Positions 8,547 to 17,607 are shown, counted from the stretch's first letter. The stretch is 64,000 bases of DNA from JAPOXR01 sp965219635 (GCA_965219635.1 OZ244783.1:1798001-1862000); one strand, 5' to 3'. Numbers and translations are program-made. Notes: generated from the letters alone by a model not told the origin.

Positions 8547-10046
8547 TCAAGCATCAAGATTCAAGATCATGGTTTTCAGTTCGGTGAAGGCCTCAATAGT
8601 GGCCCACCCGCCCTCACGGCCGAGACCGGAGCGCTTGATGCCACCAGCAGGCGAATTCGGCATCACCGAATAGCCGTTGATCCCGACCGTACCGGTGCGC
8701 ATGGCGCGGCCAACTCTAAAGGCGCGGGAGAGGTCGGCGGTCCAGATGCCCCCGGAAAGGCCGTATTGGCTGTCATTGGCGATCGAAATCGCCTCGTCTT
8801 CGGTTTCGAATGGAATGACCGAAAGAACCGGGCCGAAGATTTCCTCCCTGGCGATCGTCATGTCATTGGATACGTCCGCGAACAGTGTGGGATTGATCCA
8901 GTTGCCCTGCGAAAGTTCGCCGTCTGGCCTGTCTCCACCGAATACCAGTTGCGCTCCTTCTTCCTGGCCTTTGGCAATGAAACCCATCACGCGTTCGGTT
9001 TGGCGTTTGGAGATTATCGGGGCCGAGGTTGTGGCTGTATCGAAAGGGTCGCCGAACCTGACGGACGCGATCTGGGCCTGTGCTTCCTGCATGAACTCAT
9101 CAAGGATGGAACGATGCACCACGGCCCTGGTTGGCGTCGAACAGACCTGACCGGAAAGAAAGGTCGAGGACAGTGCCATGACAGTCCTCGCGGCGACCTT
9201 GACCGAACGCGCATCGGGAAAAACCAGGGCGGCTGACTTGCCTCCAAGCTCGAGCGTTACCCGTTTCATGTTACGCCCGGCAACGCTCATGATCCTTTCA
9301 CCTACAGCCGGGCTGCCGGTGAATGTGATCTTGTCGATGCCTGGATGCTCAGAAATCGCCGCTCCTGTCTCCGGGCCGCCGGTCACAAGGTTGAAGACTC
9401 CGGGCGGCAGATCGGCTTCTGCAACAATCCCGGCAAGCCGCAAGACAGCAAGGTTGGCAAGTTCCGATGACTTCAGGACGACAGTGCAGCCGGTCGACAG
9501 CGCCGGGGCCACCTTCAATGCAAACATCATGAGGGGAGCGTTCCAGGGTATGATGGCACCGACCACCCCTACCGGTTCGCGAAAACTCATGAAATGAAGG
9601 TTCTGGCTGTCGGTGTATTGCGGATAGGTCTCGCCGGTAATCTTGTCGATCCAGCCGGCGTAGTGGTCGAATATGTCGGCCGCAGTGGTGGCAGAGACCC
9701 TGGTATTGAGACTGAAGTTGATCGGAATGCCGTTGTCCAGCGTTTGCAGATAGCCCAGTTCTTCTGCATTTTCGGAGATACGATCCACTATGCCCTGGAG
9801 GATCTTCTTGCGCTCGCGGGCGCCCATTCGAGGCCATGGACCATGGTCAAATGCCCGTCGCGCCGCAGCCACCGCTGTGTCGACAACATCCGCCCCCGCC
9901 TCGGGAATCTGCGCGACGACTTCGTTGGTCGAAGGATGCACCTGGTCGAAACTACCCCGCCCGTCCGGCGACCAGTCGCCGTCAACGAAGCATCGGCCGT
10001 CCCGAACCCCCAGTCTTTTCCTCTCGCGGGCGACCCCGGTGGTCAT
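8547..10046 (-). CDS. NAD(P)-dependent aldehyde dehydrogenase
   Basis: A full-length 499-residue aldehyde dehydrogenase. Visible catalytic elements are Asn169 in PWNAP, the general base Glu266 in LELGGKSA, the cofactor loop TFTGSPAVGE and nucleophile Cys302 in SGQVCSTPTR. It oxidises an aldehyde to the acid with NAD(P). A GAGG/AGGAG element lies five bases before the ATG. It is divergent from the GMC dehydrogenase gene (10155) across a 108-bp shared promoter region. That arrangement fits a pair in which GMC oxidises an alcohol to the aldehyde and this enzyme completes oxidation; that pairing is inference. Confidence 0.92.
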   Translation of the reverse strand: MTTGVARERKRLGVRDGRCFVDGDWSPDGRGSFDQVHPSTNEVVAQIPEAGADVVDTAVAAARRAFDHGPWPRMGARERKKILQGIVDRISENAEELGYLQTLDNGIPINFSLNTRVSATTAADIFDHYAGWIDKITGETYPQYTDSQNLHFMSFREPVGVVGAIIPWNAPLMMFALKVAPALSTGCTVVLKSSELANLAVLRLAGIVAEADLPPGVFNLVTGGPETGAAISEHPGIDKITFTGSPAVGERIMSVAGRNMKRVTLELGGKSAALVFPDARSVKVAARTVMALSSTFLSGQVCSTPTRAVVHRSILDEFMQEAQAQIASVRFGDPFDTATTSAPIISKRQTERVMGFIAKGQEEGAQLVFGGDRPDGELSQGNWINPTLFADVSNDMTIAREEIFGPVLSVIPFETEDEAISIANDSQYGLSGGIWTADLSRAFRVGRAMRTGTVGINGYSVMPNSPAGGIKRSGLGREGGWATIEAFTELKTMILNLDA

Positions 10047-10154
10047 TCACTCCTCACCTCTGACCTGGCAGGTGAGCTTAGAACCACATTCCGGTTTCGT
10101 CAATCAGAAAATATGATAATTAGGATGAATTCCAACTATTGGATAGGGTGAAGC

Positions 10155-11750
10155 GTGGATTATGTCGTCATCGGGGCCGGTTCCGCGGGCGCTGTTGTAG
10201 CCAGCCGCCTGAGCGAAGATCCCGGCAACGAAGTTTGCCTGCTGGAAGCTGGTGGCCAGGATTGGTCGCCCATGGTGCATGTGCCAGCAGGCAGCGGCGA
10301 ATTGATCCGCAAGGGCGCCTTTGGCTGGAAATACTGGACCGGCCCGGAACCGGGCCTGGCCAACAGACGCCTCTTCTGGCCGCGCGGAAAGGTTCTGGGT
10401 GGTTCGTCGTCAATCAATGGGCAAGTCTACATCCGCGGGAACGCTGCGGACTACGACCAATGGGCAGAACTCGGAAACCACGGATGGTCTTACCAGGACC
10501 TGCTGCCATATTTTCGCAAGTCAGAGACACATCTTGACCGGAATGACGAATATCACGGCAATTCGGGACCACTGAAAGTTTCCCGCGGCGCGCAGGAGAA
10601 CCCGCTCTACGAAGCCTTTTTCCAAGCTGGCAAGCAAGCCGGGTATCCGTTGACCGATGATTTCAACGGGCCCGAACAGGAAGGGTTTGGCCGGTTCGAT
10701 TTCACGACCGCAGGCGGCCGCAGGCAAAGCACGGCAGTTGCCTTCCTGCGCCCGGCCAAGCGCCGCTCCAACCTCCGTATCGTCACCAACGCCCATGTCA
10801 CTCGTATCGAGTTGGATGGGCGGCGCGCTTCGGCCGTGCATGCCAGGGTTGGCGGCAAATCCCAGCGGTTTGAAGCCGCACGCGAGATCATCCTTTGCGC
10901 CGGAGTCATCGGTTCGCCGCACATCCTCTTGCTCTCCGGCATTGGTCCGGCAGACCAATTGAAAGACAATGGGGTCGAACCACGGGTTGACCTGCCTGGC
11001 GTCGGCAAAAACCTGCAGGATCACATTCAGGTCCCACTACTCTACGGCTGCACGAAGCCAATAACGCTTTATCAGCAAATCCGTATCGACCGCGCAGTCC
11101 TCGGCATGCTCCAGGCAATTGCCTTCCGCTCCGGCCCGTTTGCCCATTTTCCTGTCCAGGGAGCCGCCTTTACACGCTCCCTGCCCGATTCCGGTATCCC
11201 CGATACAGAGTGGCATTTCGGGGTCGCCTTGATGGTGCGCCGGGTCAGATTCCCTTTGGAAAGACCCGGCCCCCTCGACCGGGACGGGTACTTGCTGGCG
11301 CCTTGCCTGCTAAGGCCGGAGAGCCGGGGCGAGATAAGTTTGCAGGGTAGCGACCCTCTAAGCAATCCGGTCATCAGCGCCAATTACCTTTCGACAGAAG
11401 GTGACCTTGCTTTCTTCCTGCGTACTCTACGTCAGGGGCGGGTCATTGCCGGGCAAGATGCTTTCAATCCATTTTCGGCCGGTGAATTGCGGCCTGGACT
11501 CGAAGTGCAGGAGGACGACGAACTCGAGGACTATATTCGATCATCTGCTGCCACATGCCACCACCAGGTCGGAACCTGCAAGATGGGTAACGGTACAATG
11601 TCGGTCGTCGACACTTCGTTACGCGTCAAGGGTATTGATGCGCTCCGTGTCGCAGACGCGTCAATCATGCCACGCATTGTCGGAGGCAACACAAACGCCG
11701 CTGCAATCATGATCGGGGAGAAGGCAGCAGACATGATTCAAGGCAGGTGA
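10155..11750 (+). CDS. GMC-family FAD-dependent oxidoreductase (choline dehydrogenase-like)
   Basis: A 531-residue GMC flavoprotein starting at a GTG. The FAD loop GAGSAGAVVASRLSE is at residues 7-21, the GMC signature PRGKVLGGSSSING at 76-89, and a second signature in GVIGSPHILLLSGIGPA. The C-terminus holds the catalytic histidine region TCHHQVGTCKMG and the GGNTNAAAIMIGEKAA segment that supplies the second active-site residue. The family oxidises primary alcohols to aldehydes. There is no signal peptide, so it is cytoplasmic. A GTGA overlap couples it to the NmrA-like gene downstream. Choline is only one possible substrate; no betaine genes are nearby. Confidence 0.9.
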   Translation: MDYVVIGAGSAGAVVASRLSEDPGNEVCLLEAGGQDWSPMVHVPAGSGELIRKGAFGWKYWTGPEPGLANRRLFWPRGKVLGGSSSINGQVYIRGNAADYDQWAELGNHGWSYQDLLPYFRKSETHLDRNDEYHGNSGPLKVSRGAQENPLYEAFFQAGKQAGYPLTDDFNGPEQEGFGRFDFTTAGGRRQSTAVAFLRPAKRRSNLRIVTNAHVTRIELDGRRASAVHARVGGKSQRFEAAREIILCAGVIGSPHILLLSGIGPADQLKDNGVEPRVDLPGVGKNLQDHIQVPLLYGCTKPITLYQQIRIDRAVLGMLQAIAFRSGPFAHFPVQGAAFTRSLPDSGIPDTEWHFGVALMVRRVRFPLERPGPLDRDGYLLAPCLLRPESRGEISLQGSDPLSNPVISANYLSTEGDLAFFLRTLRQGRVIAGQDAFNPFSAGELRPGLEVQEDDELEDYIRSSAATCHHQVGTCKMGNGTMSVVDTSLRVKGIDALRVADASIMPRIVGGNTNAAAIMIGEKAADMIQGR

Positions 11751-12652
11751 GCATTAGGGCAATGGAAATCACGCAAGTGACAAGATGCCTGGTTCTGGGT
11801 GCAACCGGAAAAGTCGGAGGTGCCGTATTGCGGAACCTCGTTGGCACCGAAGACCTGGTCACCAGGGCCACAGCGCGTTCCGAAGCAGCAATGGAGGCGT
11901 TATCCAAAGTAGCAGACGAAGTGGTACGGTTCGACTTTGATGATCCGGGCACATTCGGCCCGGCGTTGGAGGACATTGACCGGTTGTTCTTGCTGACAGG
12001 CTACAGCGTGGACATGCTTCACCAAAGCAAGTCCCTGATCGACGCCGCGGCGGTAGCCGGTGTCAGGCATATCGTGCATCTAGGCACGCATGCCCCCGAC
12101 AACACCAAATTCAAGCATCATGCCTGGCATCAATTGATCGAACGCTACATTGAATGGCGCGGGTTCGGGTTCACCCACCTGCGGCCAGCCATGTTCATGG
12201 CGAACATCCTTGAATACGCCAAAGCCAACAAGGACAGCCATGGACTACTTGTTCACTATACCGGCAATTCTCCGGTAGCCTGGGTCGATGTGGAAGACAT
12301 AGGCTTGGCAGCCGCGGCGGTTCTCCGGGATTGCGGCGCGCATGAAGGACAGACCTACTTTCTGGACAGCGAAGCGATTTCAATGGCGGAAGTTGCTGCC
12401 ATTCTGCAGGCAGAAACCGGGCAGCCCTGGAGGTTTGAGCATCGCCCGGCAACAGAATTGCTACCAAGGTTGCAGGCCGCAGGGCGTGAAATGACTTATG
12501 CAGGTTCGGGCGTTTCGTTTTTTGAAGCAGTCGCCGCCGGAAGTGCTCCCGGCATTGCGAAGACGCATGACTCCCTCGAGCGCCTGATCGGGCGGATACC
12601 TACTCGCTGGGCAGACTATGCCAAACGGAACCGTTCCGACTTTGTCCGTTAA
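11747..12652 (+). CDS. NmrA-like NAD(P)-binding reductase
   Basis: A 301-residue Rossmann protein. Near the N-terminus is the NAD(P) loop LGATGKVGGAV, followed by HIVHLGTHAPDN and FTHLRPAMFMANIL, typical of the NmrA/HSCARG and azoreductase-like atypical SDRs. The Tyr-Lys catalytic pair of classical SDRs is absent, as expected. The start is either GTG 11747, overlapping the GMC stop as GTGA, or ATG 11762. It may be a quinone/NADPH reductase or redox sensor; substrate unknown. It is the second gene of the GMC operon and precedes the SnoaL-like gene by 17 bp. Confidence 0.82.
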   Translation: MSIRAMEITQVTRCLVLGATGKVGGAVLRNLVGTEDLVTRATARSEAAMEALSKVADEVVRFDFDDPGTFGPALEDIDRLFLLTGYSVDMLHQSKSLIDAAAVAGVRHIVHLGTHAPDNTKFKHHAWHQLIERYIEWRGFGFTHLRPAMFMANILEYAKANKDSHGLLVHYTGNSPVAWVDVEDIGLAAAAVLRDCGAHEGQTYFLDSEAISMAEVAAILQAETGQPWRFEHRPATELLPRLQAAGREMTYAGSGVSFFEAVAAGSAPGIAKTHDSLERLIGRIPTRWADYAKRNRSDFVR

Positions 12653-12669
12653 CCGGAGGAAAGGAAGCC

Positions 12670-13086
12670 ATGTTTGACCCGTCAATTCCAGTTGAGGACC
12701 GCCTTGAGATCCAGGAGCTCTACGCCCGCTATTGCCACTTCGCCGACGATTGCGACGGCGAGAATTGGGCGGGCTGTTTCGTGAAGGACGGGTATTTTGC
12801 GCCCAGTCTCGGTCCTGTCGCCGGACAGGTGTTCAAGGGGCAGGCAGAGCTCGCAGCATTCATTTCCGACCCCGGGCGGACACCATCAACGCATCGCCAC
12901 TGGATTACGGCATTGACAATGGAAAGGGATGGCAACGAAATCAGGGCTGTTTGCTACGCGTTCCTCCTGAAGGTCGGCAATGTCGAGTCTCCCACAATCG
13001 TCGGCAGTGTTGTCTACCGGGACGTCCTTGCGCGCGAGGATGGCGCATGGAAATTCCGGGAACGCAAGCCTGTCAGGGATGGCTGA
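12670..13086 (+). CDS. Nuclear transport factor 2-like (SnoaL-like) protein
   Basis: A 138-residue protein with the start LEIQELYARYCHFADDCD, typical of SnoaL-like_4 domains, then WAGCFVKDGYFAP and a central HRHWITALTMERDGNEI strand. Members of this cone-shaped fold are isomerases, dehydratases or ring-hydroxylating subunits, many of unknown role. A strong GGAGGAAAGGA ribosome-binding site lies ahead of the ATG. It is the last gene of the GMC-NmrA run and is probably an isomerase or dehydratase in the same pathway (inference). Confidence 0.82.
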   Translation: MFDPSIPVEDRLEIQELYARYCHFADDCDGENWAGCFVKDGYFAPSLGPVAGQVFKGQAELAAFISDPGRTPSTHRHWITALTMERDGNEIRAVCYAFLLKVGNVESPTIVGSVVYRDVLAREDGAWKFRERKPVRDG

Positions 13087-13742
13087 CAGGTAGAAAACAA
13101 CCTGGCTGACCGTCTCGGCAGACAACCGGCCAGCGCATTCGACCGTCATATGGTGGTGTATTGGTAAACACCGGTCCGATCAGTCCTCATGGCAATGGCT
13201 GGCGGCTTCCCGAGTAACTTTCGCTGAAGCCTGGACCGAATTCATCGCCCGGCCATCTCAGGCAACCAGCCTTACCCTGAGCAATCCGCCTTCTGTAGAA
13301 TTGGCGTTGGGCCAGTCGTGACTTGGCGGAACGCTGCTGCGGAAGTGTCGTGGCCGGGTTCAATAACACGATCAGAATGCTTATCCTTGACCGCGGCAAC
13401 CTTGCCGCCATTCGGTCTACCCGATCTCGGGTGCAATCAACAATCCGTGGGGTGATGGCCAGATTCAAGGCTGCCAGTTTTGAAACAGCATGCATGTCCT
13501 GCAAATGACCCAGGGCAGGATTTGCCTACCATTGGCGCCGAAAATGAGTATTCGGGTGCCCGTCCGGAGATCGGCAACCTGAACTCCGGACTGCATGCCT
13601 TGCCGTGGCTGACCCTTGGGGTCCAACAGTCGCGTAAAGGGGTAAAGCCACTGTCGACTCAAAAAGGTGCTTGCTCCCCGTGAAATGAGCCTGTGCCGCC
13701 CTGGCCCTGCCAACGAGTAGATTTTGCGTGAAGGAACAATGG
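13087..13742. other. Gene-free stretch between the catabolic cluster and terC
   Basis: About 650 bp with only short, mutually overlapping frames on both strands, none with a ribosome-binding site or recognisable domain. No tRNA, repeat array or insertion-sequence end was seen. It marks the right edge of the catabolic cluster. Confidence 0.5.
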
Positions 13743-14459
13743 ATGCTTGAACTCTTTGCTCAACCTGAGGTGCTTGCGAGTTTTGTCTCGCTTGCCATCA
13801 TCGAAATAGTTCTTGGAGTGGACAACGTACTGTTCATTTCGCTGGCCGCCTCCCGGCTTCCCGAACACCTGCGCCGCCGCGCTCGCGTGATAGGTTTGAG
13901 CCTTGGCATGCTGATGCGCATTGCTCTCCTCTTCGCAATATCCTGGGTTGTCTCGCTCACCGAACCAATTTTTATGGTCGGTGATTTTGCAGTGAGTTGG
14001 CGCGACATCATACTGATCGGTGGAGGCCTGTTCCTGATATGGAAGTCCTCAGACGAGATCTTTAACGAACTCGAGCGGCATTCTGCGAAACCTGCCAAAC
14101 AGCACGCCAACTTCTGGACGGTATTGGGCCAGATAATCGTTCTGGACATAGTCTTTTCGCTCGACTCAGTGATTACAGCCGTTGGAATAGCCGAGCATAT
14201 CGAGGTCATGGTCGCTGCAATCATACTTGCCGTTCTGGTCATGTTGTTCTTTGCCGAGGCCCTATCAGCCTTCGTCGAACGGCACCCATCAACCAAGATG
14301 CTTGCGATTGCCTTGCTTGCCATGATCGGCTTGGCGCTGGTCGCTGATGGCTTGCACCACCACATCGACAAGAAATACCTCTACGTGGCCATGCTCTTCG
14401 CCTGTTGCGTCGAAGCACTGAATCTGCTGCGGCAAAAAAGGCGCAACATGAAGTCCTGA
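13743..14459 (+). CDS. TerC family integral membrane protein
   Basis: About 238 residues with seven or so membrane helices. It has both hallmark TerC segments: IEIVLGVDNVLFIS near the N-terminus and VLDIVFSLDSVITAVG in the second half, the paired acidic sites that probably bind a metal ion. TerC/Alx-like proteins are linked to manganese or calcium efflux and metalation of exported proteins. ATG 13743 is preferred because AAGGA lies seven bases ahead; an in-frame GTG at 13728 would add five residues. The gene stands alone upstream of tRNA-Gly. Confidence 0.9.
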   Translation: MLELFAQPEVLASFVSLAIIEIVLGVDNVLFISLAASRLPEHLRRRARVIGLSLGMLMRIALLFAISWVVSLTEPIFMVGDFAVSWRDIILIGGGLFLIWKSSDEIFNELERHSAKPAKQHANFWTVLGQIIVLDIVFSLDSVITAVGIAEHIEVMVAAIILAVLVMLFFAEALSAFVERHPSTKMLAIALLAMIGLALVADGLHHHIDKKYLYVAMLFACCVEALNLLRQKRRNMKS

Positions 14460-14645
14460 TAGCAACTTCCTGCCAGAGCGGCCAACGGCAAGAGAGGGTT
14501 GGTCCTGGACACTGTGTCCTGCAAGCTTGCCATTCGACGCTGCATCACTGAAGTGGTTCAAGCCCCAGCGGCCAGAAATGGAGGCCAGGCACGAATTTCC
14601 GATTGAAAGGCTGTCCAATCGCAACTAGACAGAAGGTTAACGGAT

Positions 14646-14720
14646 GCGGGTGTAGCTCAGAGGTAGAGCACAACCTTGCCAAGGTTGGGGTCGTGGGTTC
14701 GAATCCCATCGCCCGCTCCA
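14646..14720 (+). tRNA. tRNA-Gly (anticodon GCC)
   Basis: A 75-nt cloverleaf with encoded CCA. The acceptor stem GCGGGTG pairs with CGCCCGC, the D arm contains TAGCTCAG...AGAGCA, the anticodon stem CAACC/GGTTG encloses loop TTGCCAA with GCC at 14678-14680, and the T arm contains GGTTCGAATCC. Decodes GGC/GGU glycine codons. It lies just left of the compositionally distinct ABC transporter cassette. Confidence 0.97.
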
Positions 14721-15191
14721 TTCCCCCACGACAACGATCTAGCGCTTGAGAACTGCCCGTCGAGAGGGTCGATTATGGAATGACATTCACCAGGGGCGTC
14801 CTGACAGCAGTCCAATTCATCTGAAGAAGGCCGTCAAGAATACTGGACTGCTACCACGTATTCCGTCAGCAGTCCGCTTCCACCTTGGCGACCCTCTGGT
14901 TTGGTTTCAAGACAGCACGCAAGTCGTGCAACCCGGCCATCTCATATGCAAGTTCACTGCAACTTGTCGGTTCGCAAGATCAACGCGCATCGGACCCACT
15001 TCTTCTTCATTGCTCCACTGCCAAAAGGACCCAGCGAGCGCTCGGGCGCTGGCATCACTGCCATATCTCAAGTGGCAATCCCTCGAAGTCCAGTTTGGCC
15101 TTCACAGGTGAAATCAGGTGTGACGGCTCAATCGAACCTGCCCACAACCAAGTTCGCGCAATTGATCTTGCCCCGTAGGATGAAGACAGGG
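14721..15191. other. Non-coding spacer between tRNA-Gly and the ABC operon promoter
   Basis: About 470 bp without a credible gene. Short frames lack ribosome-binding sites. No second copy of the tRNA 3' end, integrase remnant or inverted-repeat pair was noticed. Confidence 0.5.
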
Positions 15192-15218
15192 GTGTATCCC
15201 AACACTGTTGGGATACAC
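15192..15218. promoter_or_regulatory. 27-bp perfect palindrome, probable operator of the ABC importer operon
   Basis: GTGTATCCCAACA, one central C, then the exact reverse complement. It ends 17 bp upstream of a TTGACA -35 box and 67 bp before the start codon of the binding-protein gene. The position and perfect symmetry fit a dimeric regulator site (GntR or LacI type would be typical), but no regulator gene is adjacent. Confidence 0.72.
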
Positions 15219-15235
15219 GCCCCACGGCCCAGAAT

Positions 15236-15265
15236 TTGACACTGCGCGTAGGGCTGGCATATGCT
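15236..15265 (+). promoter_or_regulatory. Sigma70-type promoter of the ABC importer operon
   Basis: A consensus TTGACA at 15236-15241 and TATGCT at 15260-15265, 18 bp apart; CATATG at 15258 with a 16-bp spacer is an alternative -10. An AAGGAGG ribosome-binding site follows at 15272-15278, ahead of ATG 15286. Confidence 0.6.
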
Positions 15266-15285
15266 CTCTTTAAGGAGGAAATATC

Positions 15286-16638
15286 ATGAAATCGTATTTC
15301 TACAGGCTTGCCGCGCTGGCCTTCATTGGCGCGGCTGCAAGTCAGGCCGCAGCGCAGGACATCACCCTGCGGTGGGCCCTTCACCCCGGCGCCGAAGCCG
15401 ATGCCGTGGTCGAGTATTTCGCACCACGGTATGAGCAGGAGACCGGCATCAAGGTCATTGGCGAGATACTGCCCGCCAATCAGTTGCGCGACCAGATGGC
15501 GATCGAGGCCATTGGCGATACCGACCGCTGGGACATGGGGTATCACAGCCCCGGATGGTTCGGCACATTCGCCCCGCATGTCCTCGACCTCACGCCGTTC
15601 ATCGAACGGCACGGCTTCGATGTGAGCGCCTATCCGGACCTGGTGGTCAACAGCCACATGACGTCAAGTGCCCGCCCGGGCGAGTATATCGCCTTGCCGA
15701 CGACACCTGCGGCGCCGATGCTCATCCACCGGGCGGACTGGTTCGCTCATCCGGACGAGCAGGCGGCATTCGAACAGGAGTTCGGGCGGCCGCTTGAAGT
15801 GCCGAAGACCTTCGCCGAATTACGGGAGGTCGCTGGCTTCTTCACCCGCGAGGCTGGCGAGATGCTGGCGGGCGAGGAACTCGAACGGGACCTCTATGGC
15901 TGGACCGATGCGCTTGGCGCAGGTGTCGGGATCACCCGCAGCTTCATTGTCATTCTCTACTCCACAGGCATCAGCGGTTGGGACGACAACTTCCAGCCTG
16001 ATGTTGGCCATCCGATCGTCAACGAGGCCGCCGAGTATTTCATCGACCTGGCGAACAACACGGCGCCGCGGGAAGCGCAGAACTGGGGCTTCCTGGAAGG
16101 GCTTGAGATGTTCCGCGATGGCCGGTTGGCGATGGCAACGATGTGGCCACAGGGTGTCGGCATCGTCGAGACCGAAGGCGGAGACGCCGAGGGCAATACC
16201 GGCTACTCCACCCTGCCGGTCTGGGAAGGCAACCTCAAGGGTTACACCCAGGGCACGCCCTTCCTCGGCGGTGGCGGGGTACTCCTGTTCGACACACCGA
16301 ATGCCGACGAGGCGTTCAAGTTCCTCAAGTGGATGCTTCAGGACAACGAGGTCGAATGGGGCAAGCGCAGCCTTCAGTTCTCGCGCAAGGCGCACTTCGA
16401 GAATGACGAAATGCGCAACCTCAAGCCCCACTACACGGAGTTCCTGCCCACCTTCCAGGAGGTGCTTCAGTCTGTGTTCATCCGCCAGGGCATTCCCGAA
16501 TACGGCGCAGTCATGTGGGGCGGTGCGACCGACTACATCACCGATGTCTATTCGGGCGACCTGACGCCAGAGCAGGCTCAGGAGCGCTGGGTCAACAACA
16601 TGACCGAGGCGTTCAAGGCCGCAGGCTACCTCGAATAG
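15286..16638 (+). CDS. ABC transporter extracellular solute-binding protein (sugar type)
   Basis: A 450-residue exported protein with a signal peptide of about 22 residues (charged MKSYFYR start, hydrophobic core, AAAQD cleavage region). The mature part is a family-1 extracellular binding protein as used with MalF/MalG or UgpA/UgpE permeases: LRWALHPGAEADAVVEYF at the start, then the GRLAMATMWPQG segment and the conserved late segment FLGGGGVLLFDTPNADEAF. A near-ideal AAGGAGG ribosome-binding site precedes the ATG. The ligand is probably a sugar, polyol or glycoside. The gene and the two permeases use more GC-rich third positions than neighbours, and the antisense strand stays open for hundreds of codons, suggesting acquisition by transfer. 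Confidence 0.9.
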   Translation: MKSYFYRLAALAFIGAAASQAAAQDITLRWALHPGAEADAVVEYFAPRYEQETGIKVIGEILPANQLRDQMAIEAIGDTDRWDMGYHSPGWFGTFAPHVLDLTPFIERHGFDVSAYPDLVVNSHMTSSARPGEYIALPTTPAAPMLIHRADWFAHPDEQAAFEQEFGRPLEVPKTFAELREVAGFFTREAGEMLAGEELERDLYGWTDALGAGVGITRSFIVILYSTGISGWDDNFQPDVGHPIVNEAAEYFIDLANNTAPREAQNWGFLEGLEMFRDGRLAMATMWPQGVGIVETEGGDAEGNTGYSTLPVWEGNLKGYTQGTPFLGGGGVLLFDTPNADEAFKFLKWMLQDNEVEWGKRSLQFSRKAHFENDEMRNLKPHYTEFLPTFQEVLQSVFIRQGIPEYGAVMWGGATDYITDVYSGDLTPEQAQERWVNNMTEAFKAAGYLE

Positions 16639-16652
16639 TATAACACTTAAGT

Positions 16653-16679
16653 CCCTTCCCCCGCTGTCCGGGGGAAGGG
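16653..16679 (+). promoter_or_regulatory. Stem-loop between the binding-protein and permease genes
   Basis: A 10-bp perfect stem, CCCTTCCCCC paired with GGGGGAAGGG, with a 7-base loop, starting 14 bp after the stop codon of the binding-protein gene. No U-run follows. Likely an mRNA-stabilising or attenuating element that raises binding protein over permease, as known for other binding-protein-dependent importers. Confidence 0.75.
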
Positions 16680-16716
16680 GCATCCCTCGCATCCACGGTT
16701 CTGGCAGGCGGTTACC

Positions 16717-17607
16717 ATGGCTGGCATGCCTACAAGTTTCAACCGGGCCTGGTGGTTCCTCGCCCCCGGCCTCGTCATCATGACCGCAATCGTCAGCGTG
16801 CCGCTCTTCATGGCGGCCCGCTACAGCGTCCACAGGGTCTTCCTCTACCGGTTCGACCAGCAGGACTTCGTCGGACTGGCCAACTACCTGCGGGCCTTTC
16901 GCGATCCGCTCTACATCAATTCCCTCAAAACTACCGTGGTCTTCACCCTCGGCTGCCTCGCTCTCTCCATGGTTCTCGGGCTTCTCGTCGCCTTTCTGCT
17001 CAGCTCCCGCCAGGTGCGGATGCGCCCGATGTGGCTGGCGCTCTTCCTGGTTCCCTTCGTGGTGACGCCGGTGGTGACAGGCATCGCCTGGCGCTTCTTC
17101 ATGTGGCAGCAGGAGTTCGGCGTCATCAATCAAGTGATCGGCTTCTTCGGCGGGCCATCGCCATACTGGCTGCTTGAGCGGGAAACGGCGCTTGCCGCTG
17201 CCATCATCAGCAATTCATGGCATCTGACGCCGCTGGCCATTCTCGTCTTCTATGCAGCACTGACCACCATTCCCGAGGACCTCTATGACGCCGGAAAGAC
17301 CGATGGCGCCGGCCCCTTCCAGACGCTCTGGTATATCGTGCTGCCGATGCTGCGCCCCCACATGCTCTTCGTCTCGATCATCATCATCACTTCCGCCTTC
17401 CGGGAGTTCGACCTGATCTGGTCGCTGACTGGCGGCGGACCGGGTCGGACAACCACGGTCCTGTCGATCTTTGCCTATGACCGCGGCATCGCCAACCAGG
17501 ACATGGGCATGGGCAATTCCATCGCCTTCTCAATGTTCATCATCATGGCGGTGGCCGCATGGATCTACATCACGCTCTACCGCCGCATGCTGGACCACGA
17601 CCCATGA
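16717..17607 (+). CDS. Carbohydrate-type ABC transporter permease (MalF/UgpA-like)
   Basis: A 296-residue inner-membrane permease with about six helices. The cytoplasmic EAA loop reads DLYDAGKTDGAGPFQTLWYI, the contact point for the ATPase. A WLIWSLTGGGPG-like stretch (LIWSLTGGGPGRTT) follows, typical of MalF-family proteins. Its stop overlaps the next permease start as ATGA, so both are translationally coupled and probably form a heterodimer. It follows the binding-protein gene after a stem-loop. No ATP-binding protein gene lies in the cassette or nearby, so a shared ATPase encoded elsewhere is required. Confidence 0.9.
   Translation: MAGMPTSFNRAWWFLAPGLVIMTAIVSVPLFMAARYSVHRVFLYRFDQQDFVGLANYLRAFRDPLYINSLKTTVVFTLGCLALSMVLGLLVAFLLSSRQVRMRPMWLALFLVPFVVTPVVTGIAWRFFMWQQEFGVINQVIGFFGGPSPYWLLERETALAAAIISNSWHLTPLAILVFYAALTTIPEDLYDAGKTDGAGPFQTLWYIVLPMLRPHMLFVSIIIITSAFREFDLIWSLTGGGPGRTTTVLSIFAYDRGIANQDMGMGNSIAFSMFIIMAVAAWIYITLYRRMLDHDP

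Noticed and set aside
13187..13713. Open frames on both strands in the gap before terC
   Set aside because: They overlap each other, lack ribosome-binding sites and show no domain-like sequence.
14507..14519. 13-bp palindrome GGACAC-T-GTGTCC downstream of terC
   Set aside because: Too short and placed in a gene end-to-tRNA gap without promoter context; likely chance.
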